From Mycolicibacterium pulveris (GTDB lineage: Bacteria > Actinomycetota > Actinomycetes > Mycobacteriales > Mycobacteriaceae): a stretch of DNA of 64,000 nucleotides. Location: positions 2,666,001 to 2,730,000 of the forward strand of contig NZ_AP022599.1 in NCBI RefSeq assembly GCF_010725725.1, given 5' to 3'. Position 1 is the first letter of the stretch, and each line of letters begins with the position of its first letter. The notes beneath the pieces are model-generated. The model was given only the letters and a program-made list of their open reading frames with translations, was not told the DNA's origin and did not search any database. Below, piece by piece: positions 62,169 to 64,000 of this stretch. A program made the translations under genes and the position numbers.

Positions 62169-62770
62169 CGGCCGGCCTCCCAGGTGAACCCGTCGGGATC
62201 GGTGAAGTCGCCCGCCGGGCTGTTGACGACGATACGGTGCGATCCGGCGCCGTCCGGGGCCACGCCGGCGTTCTTGGCCAGTGCGCGCCGGTTCAGCAGC
62301 GCCAAGGTGACCGGGCCCGAGGTGAACGACACGTACTTGCGGCCGAAGCTCTTTGCGACCGCCAGACCGCGCTCGACGTAGCAGCGCTTGCCGGCGGCGA
62401 CGTCGTCCACGCCGAGCTGCAGGATGAACTCGTCGATCCGGTGGTCGACCGGGTCACGGTCCTTCTTCGACGACGACGCGACCGTCCAGATCGTCCCGTC
62501 GGGGGCGGTGACGCTGCCGCCGTAGCCCCACAGTGACTTCTTGGGCACCTTGAGCGCGGTGGCGCCGGCCCGCAGGGCGGCGTCGACGAACGCGTCGACG
62601 GCGGACGGTTGCGGCACTACCAGCGAGAGCGTGAACCCGCGAAAGCCGCTGGTCGGCGCGTCTCCGGGGCGTGCGCGCACCGGCAGGTCGGGGCCGAAGG
62701 CCGCCTCGTGGAAGACGTCGAGCGCTGCGGGGTCAGGGGTTTCGAGCGTGACCGCTTCGATGCCTGTCAT
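62165..62770 (-). CDS. VOC-superfamily (glyoxalase-like) protein
   Basis: 201 aa, two repeated beta-alpha-beta modules typical of VOC proteins. The first has TLETPDPAALDVFHEAAFG and SVTAPDGTIWTVASS, the second IDEFILQLGVDDVAAGKRCYVE and SPAGDFTDPDGFTWEAG. Obvious His/Glu metal ligands are not all present, so an enzymatic or binding role is open. The start ATG at 62770 lies 81 bp from the divergent tetR start, with a palindrome in the gap. Confidence 0.8.
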   Translation of the reverse strand: MTGIEAVTLETPDPAALDVFHEAAFGPDLPVRARPGDAPTSGFRGFTLSLVVPQPSAVDAFVDAALRAGATALKVPKKSLWGYGGSVTAPDGTIWTVASSSKKDRDPVDHRIDEFILQLGVDDVAAGKRCYVERGLAVAKSFGRKYVSFTSGPVTLALLNRRALAKNAGVAPDGAGSHRIVVNSPAGDFTDPDGFTWEAGR

Positions 62771-62808
62771 GTTCTGAAGTCCTTCCGGTTGGTGACCGCC
62801 GTACGCAA

Positions 62809-62845
62809 ATTGAGAGTAGCACTATCAATTCGAGAGTAATAGACT
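62809..62845. promoter_or_regulatory. TetR operator and leaderless tetR promoter
   Basis: The imperfect 21-bp palindrome at 62809-62829 (ATTGA-AGT---ACT-TCAAT as paired bases) lies midway between the VOC gene and tetR. GAGAGTA from its left half recurs 20 bp later at 62832. TAGACT at 62840-62845 fits a -10 box and is followed by 6 nt and the tetR GTG, which suggests a leaderless message and autoregulation. Confidence 0.55.
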
Positions 62846-62851
62846 CAATCT

Positions 62852-63490
62852 GTGCCGACCCGACCCGCCGACAGACCCGGTCAGGCCAGGACCCGCCTGG
62901 CGCGGGCCGCGGTCATCGACGCCGCCCGCACCCTATTCGTGGAACGCGGCTACGGGGCCACCACGATCGAGGCCATCAGCGCTGCCGCCGACGTTCCGCA
63001 GGCCACCGTGTACCGGTTGTTCTCCTCCAAGCGCGGCATCCTGAAGGCGATCCTGGACGTGTCGATCGCCGGCGACGACCAACCCATGGCGTTGCCGCAA
63101 CGCCCGCAGGTTCAAACCGCGGTCGCCGAGTCGGACCCAAAAAACCAGGTCGCGGGGTTCGTCGCGGTCGCTGCCGACGTGAACGCGAGAACAGCGCCGA
63201 TCTACGGGATCCTCGTCAGCGCGGCGGGCTCGGATCCCGACGCCGCCGCCCTGCTGGACGACCTGAACCGCCAGCGCCGCGCCGGTCAGGGGCAACTGGT
63301 CCGCGCGCTGGATCGGGTCGACGCGCTGCGGCCCGGCCTGCGCCGGAGCGAGGCCGCCGACATCGTCTACACCCTGATGTCTCCCGACGTCTACCGCCTG
63401 CTCGTCGTCGAACGGGGCTGGTCAACGAAGCGGTACGAGCGCTGGCTCACCCAGACGCTCGCCGACAGCCTCCTTCATCGCGCGCGATGA
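62852..63490 (+). CDS. TetR-family regulator
   Basis: 212 aa with a GTG start. The N-terminal DNA-binding domain (about 16-62) shows AAVIDAARTLFVERGYGATTIEAISAAADVPQ followed by ATVYRLFSSKRGILKAIL. The C-terminal ligand domain is typical in size and has no recognisable specificity. It is divergent from the VOC-DUF1801-ligC genes and likely represses them and itself through the palindrome at 62809. The second ligase gene starts 42 bp downstream. Confidence 0.88.
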   Translation: MPTRPADRPGQARTRLARAAVIDAARTLFVERGYGATTIEAISAAADVPQATVYRLFSSKRGILKAILDVSIAGDDQPMALPQRPQVQTAVAESDPKNQVAGFVAVAADVNARTAPIYGILVSAAGSDPDAAALLDDLNRQRRAGQGQLVRALDRVDALRPGLRRSEAADIVYTLMSPDVYRLLVVERGWSTKRYERWLTQTLADSLLHRAR

Positions 63491-63532
63491 CATTGCTCGG
63501 CGCCGGCGGTCTGAAGGGGTGTGGACGCAATA

Positions 63533-64000
63533 ATGGAGCAGGTGGACCTCCCCGTGCTGCCGCCGATCGAGCCGATGCTGGCCAAGGCGCAGGCCAAAGT
63601 TCCCGACGAGGCCGGGGTCTGGTCCTATGAACCCAAGTGGGACGGGTTTCGGGCACTGGTCTTTCGGGACGGCGACGACGTGGTGCTGCACTCGCGCAAC
63701 GGCAAGGACCTCGGCCGCTACTTTCCGGAACTGGTCGAGGCCCTGCGCGACGAACTGGTCAAGCGGTGCGTGGTCGACGGCGAGGTCGTCGTGCCCCGCG
63801 AGATCGACGGACGGACCCGGCTGGACTGGGAGTCGTTGTCGCAACGCGTGCATCCGGCGGCCAGCCGCATCAAGATGCTCGCCGAGCAGACTCCCGCACA
63901 CTTCATCGGTTTCGACGCGCTGGCCACCGGCGACACGTCGCTGATGAAGGAGCCGTTCCGGGTGCGCCGCGAGGCGCTGTCGGACGCGGTGCGCTCCAAG
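63533..64000 (+). CDS. Second LigC-type ATP-dependent DNA ligase (partial)
   Basis: 156 codons from ATG 63533, running off the window end. The adenylation motif is YEPKWDGFR with Lys35, followed by HSRNGKDLGRYFPELV (motif Ia), VVDGEVVVP and FIGFDAL. It is clearly related to the LigC at 60647 but diverged, as with LigC1 and LigC2 in M. smegmatis. The two ligase genes flank a VOC-DUF1801/TetR group. Confidence 0.9.
   Translation, partial: MEQVDLPVLPPIEPMLAKAQAKVPDEAGVWSYEPKWDGFRALVFRDGDDVVLHSRNGKDLGRYFPELVEALRDELVKRCVVDGEVVVPREIDGRTRLDWESLSQRVHPAASRIKMLAEQTPAHFIGFDALATGDTSLMKEPFRVRREALSDAVRSK

Overview
The window reads as a chromosomal stretch of a mycobacterium, most likely a rapidly growing Mycolicibacterium-type species. 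It is GC-rich, it has the complete arabinogalactan arabinosylation locus (dprE1-dprE2-aftA-embC-embA-embB), and it holds a chain of genes whose order follows M. tuberculosis from accD4 (Rv3799c) down to ligC (Rv3731), read in reverse. Gene names and Rv numbers come from recognising protein sequences and synteny by eye; no search was run.

Layout. (1) 1-15,536: the end of accD4, an MBL-fold hydrolase gene between two inverted copies of a palindromic repeat, then the minus-strand cell-wall block gtrA / dprE1-dprE2-aftA-embC-embA-embB. These genes make decaprenyl-phosphoryl-arabinose and polymerise arabinan on galactan. (2) 15,687-19,835: a phosphotransferase, a zinc-ribbon protein, and the minus-strand operon bpa-wzt-glfT1-wzm (proteasome activator, galactan exporter, galactan primer transferase). 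(3) 20,222-35,353: housekeeping genes, among them a PLP-fold protein without its lysine, a quinone oxidoreductase with a divergent MarR regulator, echA21, hisC2, three tRNA genes within 4 kb (Ser-UGA, Ser-GCU, Arg-ACG), a UbiA-family enzyme, an alkylsulfatase, an SDR, a histidine phosphatase and an APH-fold protein. (4) 35,439-39,553: the osmoprotectant importer proX-V-W-Z plus a glycolipid-binding-domain gene. (5) 39,495-41,727: tyrA, tadA with its partner gene, and tRNA-Ser(CGA). (6) 41,897-45,592: a REC-PP2C phosphatase, a CHASE3 histidine kinase, a single REC protein and a convergent RsbW-like kinase, apparently one signalling module. (7) 45,637-51,012: small secreted proteins, two LpqH-family lipoproteins, tgt, a saccharopine-dehydrogenase-like gene and gluQRS; tgt and gluQRS act in sequence on queuosine tRNA. 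(8) 51,202-60,461: an accessory catabolic island with an MFS importer, a class III aminotransferase, a semialdehyde dehydrogenase, a GntR/FCD repressor, two maleate-isomerase-fold proteins, a D-2-hydroxyacid dehydrogenase, an amidase and a broken DUF3830 gene. (9) 60,647-64,000: ligC, DUF1801 and VOC genes, a TetR regulator, and the start of a second LigC-type ligase.

The strongest candidate for an undescribed system is region 8. Three near-identical palindromes (ATTGTCGACAAT at 53,886 and 56,800; ATTGTTGACAAT at 57,641) sit on the promoters of all four of its transcription units, and the island encodes one FCD-type GntR regulator. At 57,641 the operator covers a perfect TTGACA -35 box, followed 17 bp later by a TANNNT -10 box and a leaderless GTG start. 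The substrate is unknown; the enzyme set suggests an amide- or amine-bearing dicarboxylate or a ring compound degraded through a semialdehyde and a maleate-like intermediate. The window is also rich in long perfect hairpins at gene ends (arms up to 23 bp), several of which share a GCGAACGT-like outer edge.
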